64,000 bases of DNA from Halapricum salinum (lineage in GTDB: Archaea; Halobacteriota; Halobacteria; Halobacteriales; Haloarculaceae): positions 1,666,887 through 1,730,886 of the forward strand of contig NZ_CP031310.1 in NCBI RefSeq assembly GCF_004799665.1. Reading direction: 5' to 3'. Under the pieces are notes generated by a model, which did not search any database, was not told where the DNA came from, and was given only the letters and a program-made list of their open reading frames with translations. The position numbers were made by a program, and so were the translations under genes. Positions 8,875-17,702 of this stretch are shown piece after piece (the stretch's first letter is position 1; the number at the start of each line of letters is the position of its first letter).

Positions 8875-9144
8875 ATGAAACGCACTGGAACAGTCAAAGT
8901 CCCGGACGGCAAACTCGTCGAGGTGACGCTCACCGGTGACGAGCGGATCGAATCCGCTCGCGTGACGGGCGATTTCTTCCTCGAACCGCCGGCGGCGCGA
9001 ACCGAGCTGGAGGTTGCGATCGAGGGCCATCCCGTCACGGTCGACCGCGAGACGCTGGTCGAGGCGATCGCGGCCGTCGACGCACGCCTCATCGGATTCG
9101 ACGCCGGTGACCTGGCCGACGCGACCCTGGAGGCGGTCCGATGA
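8875..9144 (+). CDS. lplB: Lipoate-protein ligase accessory (C-terminal-type) subunit
   Basis: An 89-residue protein matching the small C-terminal domain of bacterial LplA. In archaea this domain is often a separate subunit (LplB, as in Thermoplasma) needed to activate lipoate to lipoyl-AMP. It opens with 'GTVKVPDGKLVEVTL' and has no catalytic motif of its own. Its stop overlaps the ATG of the catalytic subunit gene (ATGA at 9141-9144), so the two are translationally coupled. The assignment rests mainly on this coupling and the domain pattern. Confidence 0.8.
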   Translation: MKRTGTVKVPDGKLVEVTLTGDERIESARVTGDFFLEPPAARTELEVAIEGHPVTVDRETLVEAIAAVDARLIGFDAGDLADATLEAVR

Positions 9145-9887
9145 GGGTCCGCGTCGTCGATTCGGGGACCTACAGCGAACCGGTCCAGCAGGCCATCGAG
9201 CGGGTGCTCGTCGATCGCGTGGCCGCCGGCGAGGTCGAGCCGACGCTGCGGTTCTGGTACCGCGAGACCCCGGCGGTCCCGCTGGGCCGCTTCCAGGCCT
9301 ACGACGACGAGGTCGAAGCCGACTACGCCGACGAACGGGGGATCGACGTCGTCCGGCGGATCACCGGCGGCGGCGCGATGTACGTCGAACCCGGCTCGGT
9401 TATCACGTACTCGCTGTACCTCCCTCGATCGGCCGTCTCCGACGACGTCGAGGCGAGCTACGCCGAACTCGACCAGTTCGCCATCGACGCCCTTCGAGAC
9501 CTCGGTCTGGACGCCTCTCACGAACCGCTGAACGACATCGCCCACCCGGACGGCAAGATCGGCGGGGCCGCACAGCTCCGCACCGACGACGCCGTCCTCC
9601 ACCACACGACGATGAGCTACCGACTGGACACCGCCGAGATGCTGCGGGTACTCCGGATCGGCGAGGAGAAAGTCTCGGACAAGGCCATCCAGTCCGCAGA
9701 GAAGCGCGTCGCCCGCATCAGCGATCACGTCGACGCCAGCCGCCGCGAGGTCGTCGATGCGATGATCGAGGCCGTCGGTGACCGCTACGACACGTTCGAA
9801 GGCGAGCTCTCGGCGGCGGTCCTCGCGGACGCCCGCGAACTCGCCGCCGAGCGGTTCGCCACTGACGAGTGGAACCGCAAGCTATAG
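9141..9887 (+). CDS. lplA: Lipoate-protein ligase, catalytic subunit
   Basis: A 248-residue enzyme of the biotin/lipoate ligase fold. It has RRITGGGAMY at residues 72-81 and the catalytic Lys139 in DGKIGGAAQ, the two signatures of lipoate ligases. It attaches lipoate (or octanoate) to acceptor lysines through an acyl-AMP intermediate, with the upstream LplB-like subunit completing the active site. The nearest visible acceptor is Lys43 of the fused lipoyl-E3 about 2 kb upstream. The final 50 residues form an extra helical tail. The start overlaps the previous stop by four bases. Confidence 0.9.
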   Translation: MRVRVVDSGTYSEPVQQAIERVLVDRVAAGEVEPTLRFWYRETPAVPLGRFQAYDDEVEADYADERGIDVVRRITGGGAMYVEPGSVITYSLYLPRSAVSDDVEASYAELDQFAIDALRDLGLDASHEPLNDIAHPDGKIGGAAQLRTDDAVLHHTTMSYRLDTAEMLRVLRIGEEKVSDKAIQSAEKRVARISDHVDASRREVVDAMIEAVGDRYDTFEGELSAAVLADARELAAERFATDEWNRKL

Positions 9888-9901
9888 GCAATTCTTGCAC
9901 C

Positions 9902-9911
9902 AACAATTGTT
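9902..9911 (+). promoter_or_regulatory. AACAATTGTT palindrome upstream of the AhpD-like gene
   Basis: A perfect 10-base palindrome lies in the AT-rich 68-base gap between lplA and the AhpD-like gene, 45-54 bases before its ATG. It could be an operator or a chance AT-rich palindrome. A separate promoter for the AhpD-like gene is plausible in this gap. Confidence 0.25.
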
Positions 9912-9955
9912 TTCAAATACTCTTATTATGTGGCGCCGCGTACACGATATTGTCT

Positions 9956-10294
9956 ATGAGTTCTCCCAAAGACGCAGTCGCCGAGAAAAAAGAGAGCGTA
10001 CAGTCGTTCGCAGGCGAGGCCAGTTCCGTCGAGTCGTTCATGGGCTTCGTCCACAGCGCCGAGAGCGACGGTGCGCTGGACACGAAGACCAAGGAACTGA
10101 TGTCGCTGTCGCTGGGCGTCGCGCTCCGATGTGAGGACTGTATCGTCTGGCACCTCGACGCCGCGCTGGAGGCGGGTGCCACCGACGACGAGATCGTCGA
10201 AGCACTGGAGATCGCCGTCGTCATGGGCGGGGGACCGGCGTTGATGTACGCCAGCGAGGCCTACGAGACGCTTCTGGCGTTCGACGACCGCTGA
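9956..10294 (+). CDS. AhpD-like carboxymuconolactone decarboxylase family protein
   Basis: A 112-residue all-helical protein of the CMD/AhpD family. The redox signature CEDCIVWH supplies Cys59, Cys62 and His66, and Glu47 precedes it, as in the proton relay of AhpD. In Mycobacterium tuberculosis AhpD shuttles electrons from a lipoylated protein and Lpd to a peroxidase. Finding it downstream of lipoyl-Lpd, OsmC and lipoate ligase on the same strand suggests the same chemistry. The ATG at 9956 gives the usual family length; upstream in-frame codons are AT-rich promoter sequence. The exact substrate (peroxide or other) is inferred. Confidence 0.85.
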   Translation: MSSPKDAVAEKKESVQSFAGEASSVESFMGFVHSAESDGALDTKTKELMSLSLGVALRCEDCIVWHLDAALEAGATDDEIVEALEIAVVMGGGPALMYASEAYETLLAFDDR

Positions 10295-10350
10295 CCCCGT
10301 CGTCGACGCGTGCCGATTCGCTTATCACCACTGAGTGTAACAACCGACTA

Positions 10351-11439
10351 ATGAGACGACGGACGTACCTCAAGACGGCGGGTGCAGCCACGATCGCGGG
10401 GCTCGCGGGTTGTGCGGCGACGCCGACCGGAAACGGCACCGACCGCCCGCCGCGCGCGACGATCGACGGCACGCCGAGTGGCACACTCACAGTCGCGACT
10501 TACAGTTCGTTCACCGGGGAGGGCACTGCGGGCAACTACCTCAAGCAGGCGTTCGAGGACGAGTATCCGAACGTGACCGTCGAGTTCACGGTCCCGGCAA
10601 ACGGCGTCAACCAGTACATCCAGCGCAAGCGCTCGGGGGCGTCGATCGACGCCGACCTCTACGTCGGGATCAACACTGACGACCTCGTCCGCGCAGACGC
10701 GGAACTCGACGACTCGCTGTTCATGCACAGTCAGGACTACCTCGACCGCAAGGACGCGCTCAAGCCCGCCCTCGAAATCGATCCGCAGGGCCGCGCGGTT
10801 CCTTACGACACGGGCTACATCAGCCTGGTCTACGACGAGAGCGCGATCGACGCGCCCGCGACGTTCGACGACCTCCTCGACCCGACCTACGAGGACAGCC
10901 TCATCACCCAGAACGCCCAGCAGTCCGATCCGGGAAAGGCCTTCCTGCTGTGGACGATCGACGCCAAAGGCGAGGACGGCTATCTCGACTACTGGGCAGA
11001 CCTGCTGGACAACGGCGTCCAGATCCTCGACGACTGGCAACCCGCCTACAACGCCTACATGAACGAAGAGGCCCCGATGGTCGTGTCGTACTCGACCGAT
11101 CAGGTGTTCTACGGTGCCGACGCCGACCTGACGCGCCACCAGATCGGGTTCATCGAGGACCAGGGCTACGCCAACCCCGAGACGATGGCTCGTTTCGAAG
11201 CGACCGACCAGCCTGCGCTCGCCCGGCTGTTCATGGACTTTATCCTGCAGCCCGAGGTACAGGGCCAGGTCGCCGAGCGGAACGTCCAGTTCCCGGCGGT
11301 CACCGACGCCCAGCTCGACGAGACGTTCGCCGAACTCGCGCACGAACCGCCGGAAGCGGTGACGTTCGACTACGACGAACTGCAGGGTAACGTCGAGGAG
11401 TGGACCGACGAGTGGGCTCGACAGGTCGCGAGTAAGTGA
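10351..11439 (+). CDS. thiB: Thiamine-type ABC transporter, substrate-binding lipoprotein
   Basis: A 362-residue extracytoplasmic solute-binding protein. The N-terminus has a Tat motif (RRRTYLK) and a lipobox ending LAGC (Cys at about residue 21), so it is exported folded and lipid-anchored. The mature part resembles TbpA/ThiB, the periplasmic thiamine-binding proteins related to iron-binding proteins, including 'VATYSSFTGEG' and 'VPYDTGYISLVYD'. It hands thiamine or a phosphate ester to the permease that follows, whose start nearly touches this stop. A different cofactor or metal as ligand cannot be excluded. No riboswitch is seen in the 56-base leader. Confidence 0.85.
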   Translation: MRRRTYLKTAGAATIAGLAGCAATPTGNGTDRPPRATIDGTPSGTLTVATYSSFTGEGTAGNYLKQAFEDEYPNVTVEFTVPANGVNQYIQRKRSGASIDADLYVGINTDDLVRADAELDDSLFMHSQDYLDRKDALKPALEIDPQGRAVPYDTGYISLVYDESAIDAPATFDDLLDPTYEDSLITQNAQQSDPGKAFLLWTIDAKGEDGYLDYWADLLDNGVQILDDWQPAYNAYMNEEAPMVVSYSTDQVFYGADADLTRHQIGFIEDQGYANPETMARFEATDQPALARLFMDFILQPEVQGQVAERNVQFPAVTDAQLDETFAELAHEPPEAVTFDYDELQGNVEEWTDEWARQVASK

Positions 11440-11441
11440 CG

Positions 11442-13229
11442 ATGTTCCGGTGGGTCGAGCGCGCCGCACTGCCCGCGGGTGTCCTCGCCACGCTGGCCAC
11501 TCTCGCGGTCGTCTTCTACTACCCCGTGGCGACCGTCCTCTCCGAGGCAGTGCTTGACGCCGGGCGGCCCACCGCCGGCCCGCTGCGAGAAGTCCTCACC
11601 GACCCCTTCTACACCGGCGTCGCCCACCATCTCTTCGTCGACCCGCTCGGCGTCCCGGCCGGACTCCTCGACTGGATCGCACGCGGGTTCCCGGACGTAC
11701 GGCTCGGGCTGTTCGGCTTCACGGCCTACCAGGCCGCGCTCTCGACGGTCGCCAGCGTCGTCCTCGGCCTGCCGGGCGCGTACGTCCTCTCGCGATACGA
11801 CTTCCGGGGTCGGCGGACGCTGCGCGCGCTGACGATCGTCCCGTTCGTCCTGCCGTCGATCATGGTCGCTGTCGGCTTCGTCGCGATGTTCGGCCGGACC
11901 GGCCTGCTCAACGACGTGCTCACGGGTCTGGGTCTCGGGCGAGTCGAGTTGCTCTACACGCTGGAGGCGATCATCGTCGCCCACGCCTTCTACAACGCGC
12001 CGCTGGTGACGCGGCTGGTGACGACCGCCTGGGAGTCGGTCGACCGCCGGCAGGTCGAGTCCGCCCGCGCGATGGGTGCCTCGCCGCTTTCGGCCTTCCG
12101 TGACGTCGTCCTCCCGGCGATCCTGCCGTCGCTGCTGACCGCCGCCCTTCTTACCTTTGTGTTCACGTTCATGTCCTTCCCCATCGTGCTCGCGCTGGGC
12201 GACCTCCGGCTGGCGACCGTCGAGGTGTGGGTCTTCGCGCGCGTCCAGGCGCTCGACCTCAGCGAGGCCGCCACGCTCGCCACGCTCGAGACCGTGCTGT
12301 CGCTGGCGCTGACCTACCTCTATCTGCGCTACGAGGCCCGCCAGCGCTCGACGTCTGGGGCAGGCCAGTCTCTCCCCAGAAAATCGCTTACGGTCGGCTG
12401 GCAGACCCTTCGGAGTCCGACACGGCTCGCCATCTTCGCCTACGGTGTCGTCGCAGTGGTCGTCTTCGTCGGCCCACTGCTCAGCCTGCTGGTCGAGAGC
12501 GTGACCGCTCCAGATGGCTCGTTCACGACCGCTTACTACGAGTTCCTGCTCGCCCAGCAGGCCTCGACGGCCGTGGGCACGACCAGACCGCTGCCGGCGA
12601 TCGTCAACTCGATCGTCTACGGCGTCGGCACCCTCGCGCTGGCGGTCCCGATGGGAGTCGTCGTGGCGATCCTCGCGACGCGCGGTGGCCGCGGCTCGCG
12701 ACTGGCAGAGGCGATCCTCACCGCACCGCTGGCGGTCAGCGGGATCGTCGTCGGTCTCGGCCTCCTGCAGACGATGGTGTTCGGAACGGTGCTGTTCGGC
12801 TACCGCCTGACTGCGGCCGGGCCGATTGCGATCGTCGCCGCGCACGCCGCCGCGGCCTACCCGTTCGTGACGCGCAACGTCGCGCCTGCGTTAGGCGGGT
12901 TGGAATCCAGATACCGGGACGCCGCCCGCTCGCTCGGGGCGACTCGTCTCCGGGCGCTGCTGGAGATCGAACTCCCGTTGATCGGTGCAGCAGTACTCGC
13001 CGGAGCCGCGTTCGCCTTCGCGATCAGCGTCGGCGAGTTCGATTCGACGGTCTTACTCGCCGAGGGTGTCGACAGTTACACCATGCCCGTGGCCCTCGAA
13101 CGGTACGTGAACAACCGCTCGCTCGGCCCGAACCTCGGCCCCGCGACCGCGATGGGCACCGTCCTGCTGCTGGTGACGGGGCTGAGTTTCGTCGCCATCG
13201 ATCGCCTCGGCGGACGGTGGGAACCATGA
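11442..13229 (+). CDS. thiP: ABC transporter permease, fused double-domain (ThiP/FbpB type)
   Basis: A 595-residue inner-membrane permease with about twelve helices. It contains two copies of the binding-protein-dependent permease fold, each with an EAA-type cytoplasmic loop ('ARAMGASPLSAFRDVVLP' in the first, 'ARSLGATRLRALLEIELP' in the second), the sites that contact the ATPase. Fused permeases of this kind are standard for thiamine and ferric-ion importers. The ATG at 11442 is preferred to a GTG at 11436 that overlaps the preceding stop; both are in frame. The middle (about 290-320) is a soluble linker joining the two halves. Confidence 0.85.
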   Translation: MFRWVERAALPAGVLATLATLAVVFYYPVATVLSEAVLDAGRPTAGPLREVLTDPFYTGVAHHLFVDPLGVPAGLLDWIARGFPDVRLGLFGFTAYQAALSTVASVVLGLPGAYVLSRYDFRGRRTLRALTIVPFVLPSIMVAVGFVAMFGRTGLLNDVLTGLGLGRVELLYTLEAIIVAHAFYNAPLVTRLVTTAWESVDRRQVESARAMGASPLSAFRDVVLPAILPSLLTAALLTFVFTFMSFPIVLALGDLRLATVEVWVFARVQALDLSEAATLATLETVLSLALTYLYLRYEARQRSTSGAGQSLPRKSLTVGWQTLRSPTRLAIFAYGVVAVVVFVGPLLSLLVESVTAPDGSFTTAYYEFLLAQQASTAVGTTRPLPAIVNSIVYGVGTLALAVPMGVVVAILATRGGRGSRLAEAILTAPLAVSGIVVGLGLLQTMVFGTVLFGYRLTAAGPIAIVAAHAAAAYPFVTRNVAPALGGLESRYRDAARSLGATRLRALLEIELPLIGAAVLAGAAFAFAISVGEFDSTVLLAEGVDSYTMPVALERYVNNRSLGPNLGPATAMGTVLLLVTGLSFVAIDRLGGRWEP

Positions 13230-13254
13230 GGCGGGCACCCGGGAGTGAGTCGCG

Positions 13255-14319
13255 ATGAGCGAGGTCATCCTCGAAGACGTCTCGGTTTCATTCGACGGCG
13301 TGCCCGCGCTCAGGGACGTCTCGCTGTCAGTCAGCGACGGCGAGTTCTTCACGCTGGTCGGCCCCTCTGGCTGTGGCAAGACCACGACCCTCCGAACGGT
13401 CGCCGGATTCGAGGAACCTGACACCGGGACTGTCGAGATCGGCGGCGTCGACGTCGCCGGCGTCCCGCCCGAGGACCGCAACGTCGGGATCGTCTTCCAG
13501 AACTACGCGCTCTTTCCGCACATGAGCGTCCGCGAGAACGTCGCCTACGGCCTTCGATACCGGGATCCGCCGGGCGACGTCGACGACGACGAACGCGTCG
13601 ACAACTTGCTCGAACTCGTCGACATGGCGGGGATGGGCGAGCGCGACCCCGAGGAACTCTCGGGTGGCCAGCAACAGCGGATCGCCCTCGCCCGCGCACT
13701 CGCGCCCGGCCCGGAGGTCCTCTTGCTGGACGAACCGCTCTCGGCGCTGGACGCGCGTCTGCGCGAGCGCTTGCGAGTCGTGATCCGCGACCTCCAGCAG
13801 GAACTGGGGATCACGACCATCTACGTCACCCACGACCAGGCCGAGGCGCTCGCGATTTCGGATCGCGTCGCCGTCATGCACGACGGCCGCGTCGAGCAGA
13901 TCGGCCGTCCCGAGGCGATCTATCGCGAACCTGCCTCCCGGTTCGTCGCCGAGTTCGTCGGCGACAACAACCTTCTGGAGGGTGCGGTCGTCTCCACGGA
14001 TCCGCCGCAGGTCCGGCTCGCTGGCGGGGGCGACGAGCAGGCGACGACGATCGCTGTCGACTCGCTCCCGTCAGAAAACGAGCGCGTGACGCTGTCGATC
14101 CGGCCCGAGGACGTCCGGCTCGGCGACGCGAGCGCGCCGATCACGCTCTCGGCGACGGTCGACACTGTCGAATTTCTGGGTGACGCCTATCGCGTCCACT
14201 GCCGGTGGGACGACCAGTCGGTGCTGGTCAAGTACACCGGCGACGCTGCGCCCGAGGGTACGGTCACGCTGGGGATCGATCCCGAAACCGTCACCGTGGT
14301 CGGGGGCGAGGGGTCGTGA
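13255..14319 (+). CDS. thiQ: ABC transporter ATP-binding protein (ThiQ/PotA type)
   Basis: A 354-residue ATPase. It has Walker A GPSGCGKTT, signature LSGGQQQR, Walker B LLLDEP with the D-loop SALDAR, and the switch histidine in VTHDQ. After residue 235 comes a TOBE-type regulatory domain, so it is longer than bacterial ThiQ and built like PotA/CysA ATPases. It powers the permease encoded 25 bases upstream. The stop codon overlaps the GTG start of the AIR-synthase-like gene. The ligand assignment to thiamine rests on the binding protein. Confidence 0.85.
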   Translation: MSEVILEDVSVSFDGVPALRDVSLSVSDGEFFTLVGPSGCGKTTTLRTVAGFEEPDTGTVEIGGVDVAGVPPEDRNVGIVFQNYALFPHMSVRENVAYGLRYRDPPGDVDDDERVDNLLELVDMAGMGERDPEELSGGQQQRIALARALAPGPEVLLLDEPLSALDARLRERLRVVIRDLQQELGITTIYVTHDQAEALAISDRVAVMHDGRVEQIGRPEAIYREPASRFVAEFVGDNNLLEGAVVSTDPPQVRLAGGGDEQATTIAVDSLPSENERVTLSIRPEDVRLGDASAPITLSATVDTVEFLGDAYRVHCRWDDQSVLVKYTGDAAPEGTVTLGIDPETVTVVGGEGS

Positions 14320-15326
14320 GCGACGACCGGCTCGGCAAGATCGACGCCGACACCTTCGAGTCGGTGATCGCGCCTCGACTGGGGGCCGAGCGCGAGGACG
14401 TCCATCTCGGGCCTACAGCCGGAATCGACTTCGGCGTCTTCGAGGTCGGCGAGCAGGCGGTCGTGACCGCGACCGACCCCCTGTCTTTCCTGCCCGAACT
14501 CGGTTCCGAACGGGCCGGCCGCCTCGCGCTTGATATCGTCCTCACTGACGTCGCTGTCTCCGGGGTCGCACCCACCCATCTCACGATCGCGCTGACACTC
14601 CCACCCGGATTCGACGACGATACCTTCGAGGGAATCTGGGCTGGGATCGACGCCCATGCCCGAAGTCTGGGCGTCGCGATCGTCTCGGGGCATACCGGCT
14701 ACTACACCGGGATCGAGGGATCGTGGGTCGGCGGCGCGACCGCTTTCGGTGTCGGTGATTTCGACGACGTGGTCCGGCCGGACGGCGCACGACCCGGCGA
14801 CGCGCTCGTCGTCTCGACCGGCCCCGCAGCCGAGGTCGCCGGGCTGTTCTCGACGCTGTACCCCGCCCGGCTGGGTCTCGATCCCGAGACGGTCGCGACC
14901 GCACAGGACCGCGTCGAGGACATCGCGGCGGTCGAAGATGCACTGGCCGCCCACGCTGCCGGCGAGGTCACGGCGATGCACGACGCCACCGAGGGCGGGA
15001 TCGCCGGCGGGCTGAACGAGATGGCTTCGGGGGCGGGCGTTCGCTTCGATCTCGATCCCGATGCCGTGCCGATGGCTCCGGGTGTTGCGGCCGTCTGTGC
15101 GGCCATCGACGTCGACCCCTGGCACGTCACCAGTTGCGGGACGCTATTGATCGCCGTCGATCCCGACGACGCCGAGGCCGTCGTCGACGCACTCGAAACG
15201 CGGGGGACGCCGACCGCAGTGATCGGGAACGTCAGTGAGGGTGACGGCGTCTACGCGGACGGCGAGCGCGTCGAGGAACCCGAATTCGATCCCTCGTGGA
15301 CAGCGGCCCAGCGGCTCGGCGAGTAG
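14316..15326 (+). CDS. AIR synthase-related (PurM/ThiL/HypE-fold) protein
   Basis: A 336-residue ATP-dependent protein of the PurM superfamily. The N-terminal half has 'GPTAGIDFGVFE' and a metal-binding-like 'TDPLSF' loop; the C-terminal half has the 'HDATEGGIAGGL' glycine-rich motif shared by HypE, ThiL and SelD. The GTG start at 14316 overlaps the ATPase stop (GTGA), so it is the fourth gene of the thiamine-type importer operon. Thiamine-monophosphate kinase activity or a salvage role would fit the context, but the sequence seems closer to uncharacterised AIR-synthase-like archaeal proteins than to a typical ThiL. The exact reaction is unknown. Confidence 0.75.
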   Translation: MSDDRLGKIDADTFESVIAPRLGAEREDVHLGPTAGIDFGVFEVGEQAVVTATDPLSFLPELGSERAGRLALDIVLTDVAVSGVAPTHLTIALTLPPGFDDDTFEGIWAGIDAHARSLGVAIVSGHTGYYTGIEGSWVGGATAFGVGDFDDVVRPDGARPGDALVVSTGPAAEVAGLFSTLYPARLGLDPETVATAQDRVEDIAAVEDALAAHAAGEVTAMHDATEGGIAGGLNEMASGAGVRFDLDPDAVPMAPGVAAVCAAIDVDPWHVTSCGTLLIAVDPDDAEAVVDALETRGTPTAVIGNVSEGDGVYADGERVEEPEFDPSWTAAQRLGE

Positions 15327-15352
15327 ATGGATCTGACCTCCAGTTTCGGCGA

Positions 15353-16675
15353 CTAGGCCGGCTCCACCTGCAACGTCTCGGCGTCGCTGACGGCACCCAT
15401 CGCGCGGAGTCGCGGGTGTGCCAGCCAGTAGACGCCCAGCAGGAGCACGCCGGCCCCGCCCGCGAGCATGACGGTCGCCGGGCCGAACACCGACGCCGCG
15501 GCCCCGCCCAGTAACGCGCCGACCGGGACGGCCGCCGTCGAGGCGCTGCCGAGCAGTGCGGAGACGCGCCCGAGCAGCCGGTCGGGGACCACCGACTGGA
15601 CGACCGACGATAGCAGGACGTTGCTCGCGCCGATCGGGACGGCTGCGAGAGCGAACAGTGCGACAGTCGCCGGCAACCATCCTGCGGTGATCGCGGCCAT
15701 CCAGAGGCAGCCACTCAGGAGAAAGGAGCCGATCGTGAGTCGCCCGAACGGGAGAGTGTCCAGACTGGACGCGACGATGGCCCCGACGAGCATCCCGCCG
15801 GCCATCGCGGCCATGAGGGCACCGTAGGCGCCCGCCCCGCCGAGCGAGTCCGCGAACGCGGGCAGCACACCGATCGTCGCACCGCTGGCGACGAAGTTGA
15901 CCAGCGTCGCCCCGATCACGATCGGCACGAGGATCGTCCCGCGAACGAATCCCAGCCCCTCCCGGAGTGAGTCATGGTAGCCGTCGGGCTCTGGGGGAGA
16001 TTCGTCTGCCGGCTCTGCGGTCTCCTGCCCGCCGTCAGCGACAGCAGCAGGCGCCTCTGCAGATTCCTCGCTCGCACTCTCGCTCATTGCGTCCCCAGTT
16101 CCAGCCGGCGGGACCCGAACCGTCGCGAACAGCAGGGCTGCCGCCGCGAACGTGATCGAGTCGACGACGAACAGCGCGACGGCGCCAACGGCCGCGATCA
16201 AGATTCCGGCCGCGGCGTTGGCGACGAGTTCGGTCCCCTGGTAGGCCAGCGAAAACAGCGAGTTCGCGCTCACGAGTTCGTCCTGCTCGACGATCCGCGG
16301 GAGCGCCGCCGACTGGGCCGGGTAGACGAACTGGTTCAATAGCGAGAGTAACGGTATCACTGTGAGGACGACCCAGACCGACAGCATACCGACGTGTGCA
16401 GCGAGTGGCAGCGCCAGGATGACGACGCCCTGAACGACCTGTGTGCCGACGAGCAACCGCCTGAGATCCCAGCGGTCGACCAGCGGGCCCGCGAACGCCT
16501 GCAGTGCCTGGGGCGCCATCACCAGAAAGCCAGCCACCCCCGAGAAGGTCGGATCACCCGTCAGGTCGTAGACGAGCCACGTCGCCGCCACGAAGTAGAG
16601 GCTATCTCCGACGTTGGTTATGAGCCGCCCCGCGAACAACCGCCTGAAGTTCCGATTTCCGAGTACTGATCGCAT
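15353..16675 (-). CDS. Major facilitator superfamily transporter
   Basis: A 440-residue transporter with about twelve membrane helices. The N-terminus 'FRRLFAGRLITNVGDSLY' is typical of the MFS drug:H+ antiporter/enterobactin-exporter-like group. An acidic, proline-rich cytoplasmic loop of about 50 residues (roughly 195-245) separates the two six-helix halves. It probably exports small hydrophobic compounds; the substrate is unknown. Its start lies about 80 bases from the stop of a winged-helix regulator gene on the same strand, which may control it. Confidence 0.85.
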   Translation of the reverse strand: MRSVLGNRNFRRLFAGRLITNVGDSLYFVAATWLVYDLTGDPTFSGVAGFLVMAPQALQAFAGPLVDRWDLRRLLVGTQVVQGVVILALPLAAHVGMLSVWVVLTVIPLLSLLNQFVYPAQSAALPRIVEQDELVSANSLFSLAYQGTELVANAAAGILIAAVGAVALFVVDSITFAAAALLFATVRVPPAGTGDAMSESASEESAEAPAAVADGGQETAEPADESPPEPDGYHDSLREGLGFVRGTILVPIVIGATLVNFVASGATIGVLPAFADSLGGAGAYGALMAAMAGGMLVGAIVASSLDTLPFGRLTIGSFLLSGCLWMAAITAGWLPATVALFALAAVPIGASNVLLSSVVQSVVPDRLLGRVSALLGSASTAAVPVGALLGGAAASVFGPATVMLAGGAGVLLLGVYWLAHPRLRAMGAVSDAETLQVEPA

Positions 16676-16755
16676 ACCTGTTCGAACGGTGCCGATCGGA
16701 ATAAAGGTCTGCAGAATGACATTTCTGTCGACAGCGGTACAGAACGGCGTTTCTG

Positions 16756-17619
16756 TCAGGAACGTGTTGTTTCGACGACCTGGAGGGCGTCGTCGAGTCG
16801 GACGAGGAGGGTGTCATCGTCGAGCGTGATTTCGACCTCGATCGCCGCGGGATCGTCCTCGTCTTCGATCAGGCGTTCGTCGGCACCGAAGACGGCGTTC
16901 TGCGACCACAGCGGGACTTCGCGGACGTCGATACCGTGTTCCAGTGCGAAGGCGACGACCTCCGACACCTGCAGCAGCGAGGCACCGGTCGCCATCGTCA
17001 TTTCGACACCGCAGTGTCGACAGCGGTGGGTCGCTCCGATCCCTGGTACTTTTTCAACGTCCAACTCGATGTCGGTTGGTCCGAGGCAGAACGGACAGAA
17101 TCCGTCGGTAATCTGTGCGAGGACGTGGCGCGTGTACCGGGAGAAGATTGTTGGCAGTTCCTCACGCTCGCGCCCACGGAGGATTCCGGGCGGTGCCGGA
17201 TTGGCGAGGATCTGTGTCTCACAGTCACCACACGTGATCTCGAAGTGATCACGGTCGTACACTGCCGACAGCGGTCCCTCACAGAGCGGACAGGGATCGT
17301 CGATCGGGATGGGATCGATCGTCACCTCGTCGTACGAGCCCGCGTAGACTGCCCCGAGGACCCGCAGGCCCGACATCGTCAGTTCGTAGCCGTCGTCGGT
17401 CTGGGTGACGAACCGCCCCTTGAGCTTCCCGAGGTGATAGTTGAACTGTCCGCTGTCGCGCATACCGACGCGTTCGCGGAGTCGTGAGAACGAGAGGGGG
17501 TCGTCCTCGGCGTAGAGCTCCTGCAGGATCGACAGCCGCGTCTCGTCGGCCAGCAGCGAGAAGGCCTCCTCGACGTCCGGCGTTGGTCCGGGCCCGCCAG
17601 GTGACTCGCGGTCGTCCAT
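16756..17619 (-). CDS. ArsR-like winged-helix regulator with C-terminal zinc-ribbon region
   Basis: A 287-residue predicted transcription factor. Residues about 15-90 form a winged helix ('LLADETRLSILQEL'). The C-terminal half has CxxC pairs (CPLC, CGDC, CPFC, CRHC) suggesting one or two zinc ribbons, an arrangement frequent in haloarchaea. The effector is unknown. I start at the ATG at 17619 just before the acidic N-tail; the frame is open to 17835 but contains no similar sequence there. It precedes the MFS transporter gene on the same strand and may regulate it. Confidence 0.8.
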   Translation of the reverse strand: MDDRESPGGPGPTPDVEEAFSLLADETRLSILQELYAEDDPLSFSRLRERVGMRDSGQFNYHLGKLKGRFVTQTDDGYELTMSGLRVLGAVYAGSYDEVTIDPIPIDDPCPLCEGPLSAVYDRDHFEITCGDCETQILANPAPPGILRGREREELPTIFSRYTRHVLAQITDGFCPFCLGPTDIELDVEKVPGIGATHRCRHCGVEMTMATGASLLQVSEVVAFALEHGIDVREVPLWSQNAVFGADERLIEDEDDPAAIEVEITLDDDTLLVRLDDALQVVETTRS

Positions 17620-17702
17620 GTCCTCTCTTGATCGCTCTCGGACAAAACGTTCGGGGCCGACACACCGGAACGCTGAAATCACCCCGCGATTGGACATCGG
17701 GT

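Noticed and set aside
10295-10350. TPP riboswitch before the thiamine importer
   Set aside because: The 56-base leader is too short and lacks the thi-box motifs.
11370-12845. 491-codon minus-strand frame antisense to the ABC permease
   Set aside because: Shadow of the permease; no domain and extreme Arg/Asp/Glu/Gln composition.
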